14,549 bases of DNA from an uncultured Bacteroidales bacterium (lineage in GTDB: Bacteria; Bacteroidota; Bacteroidia; Bacteroidales; ML635J-15), in the NCBI GenBank assembly GCA_905233405.1, contig CAJOEG010000017.1:34010-48558 (forward strand). The letters are read 5' to 3'. Under the pieces are notes generated by a model. That model searched no databases. It was given only the letters and a program-made list of their open reading frames with translations, and was not told where the DNA came from. Positions 12,858 to 14,549 of this stretch are shown in pieces. Each line of letters starts with the position of its first letter. Position 1 is the first letter of the stretch. The translations under genes and the position numbers were made by a program.

Positions 12858-14549
12858 ATGAATAGAGTTTTATCATTAGTTTTTGTTTTGTGCCTGATGC
12901 TTTGTTTTGGAATGGCATCTGCACAGACGACCTACACAAAAGTTACAAGTGCTAGTCAGCTTGTTGATGGTGGGAAATACCTGATTGTATATGAAGATGG
13001 TAATGTCGCATTTGACGGTAGCCTAACTTCGTTGGATGCTGTTGGCAATACCAAGCCAGTTACAATATCGGACGGCACTATTTCTGTGACAGACAATGAC
13101 TTTTATTTTACTTTAGGTGTAATAGATGGTGGTTATTCGGTTAAGTCGGCAAGCAATTATTATATTGGTAATACTAGCGATGCCAATACGTTAAAGACTA
13201 GTCAGACCGAAGTATATGTTAATACGCTTGAAGTTACAGCAAGCTCGATAGAAATCATTTCTGCGAACACTCATTTGAGATTTAACTCGGCAAGCGACCA
13301 GAATAGGTTTAGATACTTCAAATCAACTTCATACACAAACCAAAAGGCGATTTCATTGTTTGTTGATGCTTCTTCGCTCAGCGATGACCCGATGATTTCA
13401 ATAACTACTCCATCCAATGGAAGCACGATTTATACGTCATCCGTAACTGCTACAGTACAAGTTCTCAACTTTATCATAGGCACCGACGGCAATATTTCAT
13501 TTGCAATCGATTCAGAAGATGCAATTGTTGGAACGGAAACTTCTCATACTTTCGAAGGCCTTACCGATGGAGAGCACACAATCACAGCAAGCCTCGTTGC
13601 AACCGATGAAACAGTAGTCGCAACCGCAACGACAACATTCACTGTTGACCTTGATGGTCCGACAACAACGCCAATCCACGACATACAATATACGGAAGCG
13701 GAGGACGGAGCCTCGCCTTACAACGGACAGACCGTTACCGTAAGCGGAACAGTTACAGCACTGAACAGTGACAAGTTCTACATCCAGGATGAAGAAGCTG
13801 CTTGGAGCGGATTGTACATATATAATACCACTTCCTCGTTGACCCCGTCGCTCAGCGACAATGTAACCGTAACAGGCTCCGTAACCGAATACAACGGTCT
13901 TACCGAACTTACTCCAACCGAAATAATCAACAACGGTGCAGCGGCCGCAGTCAACGGACTTACACTTTCGAGCATCAGTGAAATAGGTGAAGCATACGAA
14001 AGCGTACTTGTAACAGTAACAGGAACCTGTACCAACATTGGCGGAGCAAAGAAGTGGACAATCAGCGACGGAACTTCAATTGTGGTATTCGGACTTACCT
14101 ACACACCGACAGTCGGAATATCATATACCGTAACCGGTATTGTTGACTGGTTCGGTCAGGATGGCATCTGGGAGTTGAAGCCACGAAGCGAAGCTGACAT
14201 TGTTGCAGGAGCTGGTGTTCCTTCAATATCAATAACCAGTCCTGCAAATGGAAGCACAGTTTATTCCTCAACAGTAAATGCAACGGTAGAGGTACTCAAC
14301 TTCACTGTAGGCATCGACGGCAATATTTCATTCTCAATCGATAATGGAACAGCCGTTACAGGAACAGAAACGACACATACATTTGCAGACCTAACTGATG
14401 GACAGCACACAATCACAGCAAGCCTCGTTGCAACCGATGAAACAGTAGTCGCAACCGCAACGACAACATTCACAGTTGACCTTGATGGTCCGACAACAAC
14501 GCCAATCCACGACATCCAATATACTGAAGCAGAGGACGGAGCCTCGCCG
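12858..14549 (+). CDS. Large secreted modular repeat protein (Ig-like and OB-fold/DUF5689-like modules), 3' end outside the window
   Basis: 564 codons are visible with no stop before the window edge. Residues 1-22 are a Sec signal peptide (MNRVLSLVFVLCLMLCFGMASA, cleaved before QTTY). Residues 24-178 form a beta-rich N-terminal domain beginning YTKVTSASQLVDGGKYLIV, seen in secreted Bacteroidota nucleases and adhesins. A 277-residue unit then begins at residue 179: an Ig-like segment (ISITTPSNGSTIYTSS) and, from about residue 285, a domain with IHDIQYTEAE, SPYNGQTVTVSGTVTALN and FYIQDEEAAWSGLYIY. That pattern is typical of the OB-fold domain next to lamin-tail and endonuclease/exonuclease/phosphatase modules. 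A second copy begins at residue 456 and is cut off. A T9SS sorting domain may lie downstream. Substrate and activity are unknown. It lies 54 bp after the terminator. Confidence 0.85.
   Translation, partial: MNRVLSLVFVLCLMLCFGMASAQTTYTKVTSASQLVDGGKYLIVYEDGNVAFDGSLTSLDAVGNTKPVTISDGTISVTDNDFYFTLGVIDGGYSVKSASNYYIGNTSDANTLKTSQTEVYVNTLEVTASSIEIISANTHLRFNSASDQNRFRYFKSTSYTNQKAISLFVDASSLSDDPMISITTPSNGSTIYTSSVTATVQVLNFIIGTDGNISFAIDSEDAIVGTETSHTFEGLTDGEHTITASLVATDETVVATATTTFTVDLDGPTTTPIHDIQYTEAEDGASPYNGQTVTVSGTVTALNSDKFYIQDEEAAWSGLYIYNTTSSLTPSLSDNVTVTGSVTEYNGLTELTPTEIINNGAAAAVNGLTLSSISEIGEAYESVLVTVTGTCTNIGGAKKWTISDGTSIVVFGLTYTPTVGISYTVTGIVDWFGQDGIWELKPRSEADIVAGAGVPSISITSPANGSTVYSSTVNATVEVLNFTVGIDGNISFSIDNGTAVTGTETTHTFADLTDGQHTITASLVATDETVVATATTTFTVDLDGPTTTPIHDIQYTEAEDGASP
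13392..14549 (+). repeat. In-frame 831-bp tandem repeat, second copy partial
   Basis: Unit 1 is 13392-14222 (277 codons) and unit 2 starts at 14223. The first about 175 nt of the two units have diverged, but 13566-13718 and 14397-14549 differ at about six positions over 153 nt, nearly all at third codon positions, with a 70-nt stretch identical. This suggests recent unequal exchange or gene conversion. Confidence 0.9.

Noticed and set aside
1..14549. CRISPR array, prophage, toxin-antitoxin or defence system
   Set aside because: No regularly spaced short repeats with unique spacers, no phage structural genes and no paired small genes of that kind are visible; the hairpin repeats near the transposase are only two and unequally placed. 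MazG here is the full-length housekeeping type, not part of a mazEF module.

Overview
The window comes from a chromosome of the phylum Bacteroidota, probably the order Bacteroidales. The main evidence is the promoter-like TAnnTTTG motifs, the near absence of Shine-Dalgarno sequences, a type IX secretion (T9SS) C-terminal sorting domain, a DAHP synthase with a C-terminal chorismate mutase, and lineage-typical neighbours (PASTA protein near rluD; MerR, Nif3 and C4 zinc-ribbon genes together). I cannot name a genus.

Layout on the minus strand. Positions 1-251 hold the N-terminus of a DUF1295-type membrane protein, preceded in transcription order by trmB (270-971) and a tRNA-Leu(CAA) gene (1068-1151) that has its own promoter and terminator. 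A second minus-strand run is transcribed from about 9191 down to 1409: a membrane-anchored PASTA protein, a T9SS-sorted surface protein broken by a frameshift, rluD, mazG, an IS200-like/REP-associated tyrosine transposase (RAYT), a family 2 glycosyltransferase, an ECF-type sigma factor and rsmG. Gaps are short, and the glycosyltransferase, sigma factor and rsmG overlap, so much of the run is probably an operon. Its products mix RNA modification (RluD, RsmG), NTP housekeeping (MazG) and envelope functions.

Layout on the plus strand. A divergent intergenic region (9192-9340) separates the PASTA gene from a DAHP synthase/chorismate mutase gene (9341-10378). A small MerR-type regulator, a Nif3/DUF34 protein and a coiled-coil C4 zinc-ribbon protein follow, ending at a textbook terminator (12775-12803). 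A 104-bp imperfect hairpin fills almost the whole gap between merR and nif3. The window ends inside a large secreted modular protein (from 12858) built from 277-residue repeats.

The most unusual element is the RAYT. It carries a C-terminal extension that looks like a DprA/LOG-type Rossmann domain. Two copies of a 28-bp hairpin repeat accompany it: one just upstream of its start codon and one inside its coding sequence, with compensated stem changes. This looks like a REP/RAYT pair in which the element has become part of the transposase's own reading frame. Two other palindromes sharing a 9-bp leader lie downstream of rsmG and may be a separate dispersed repeat family.
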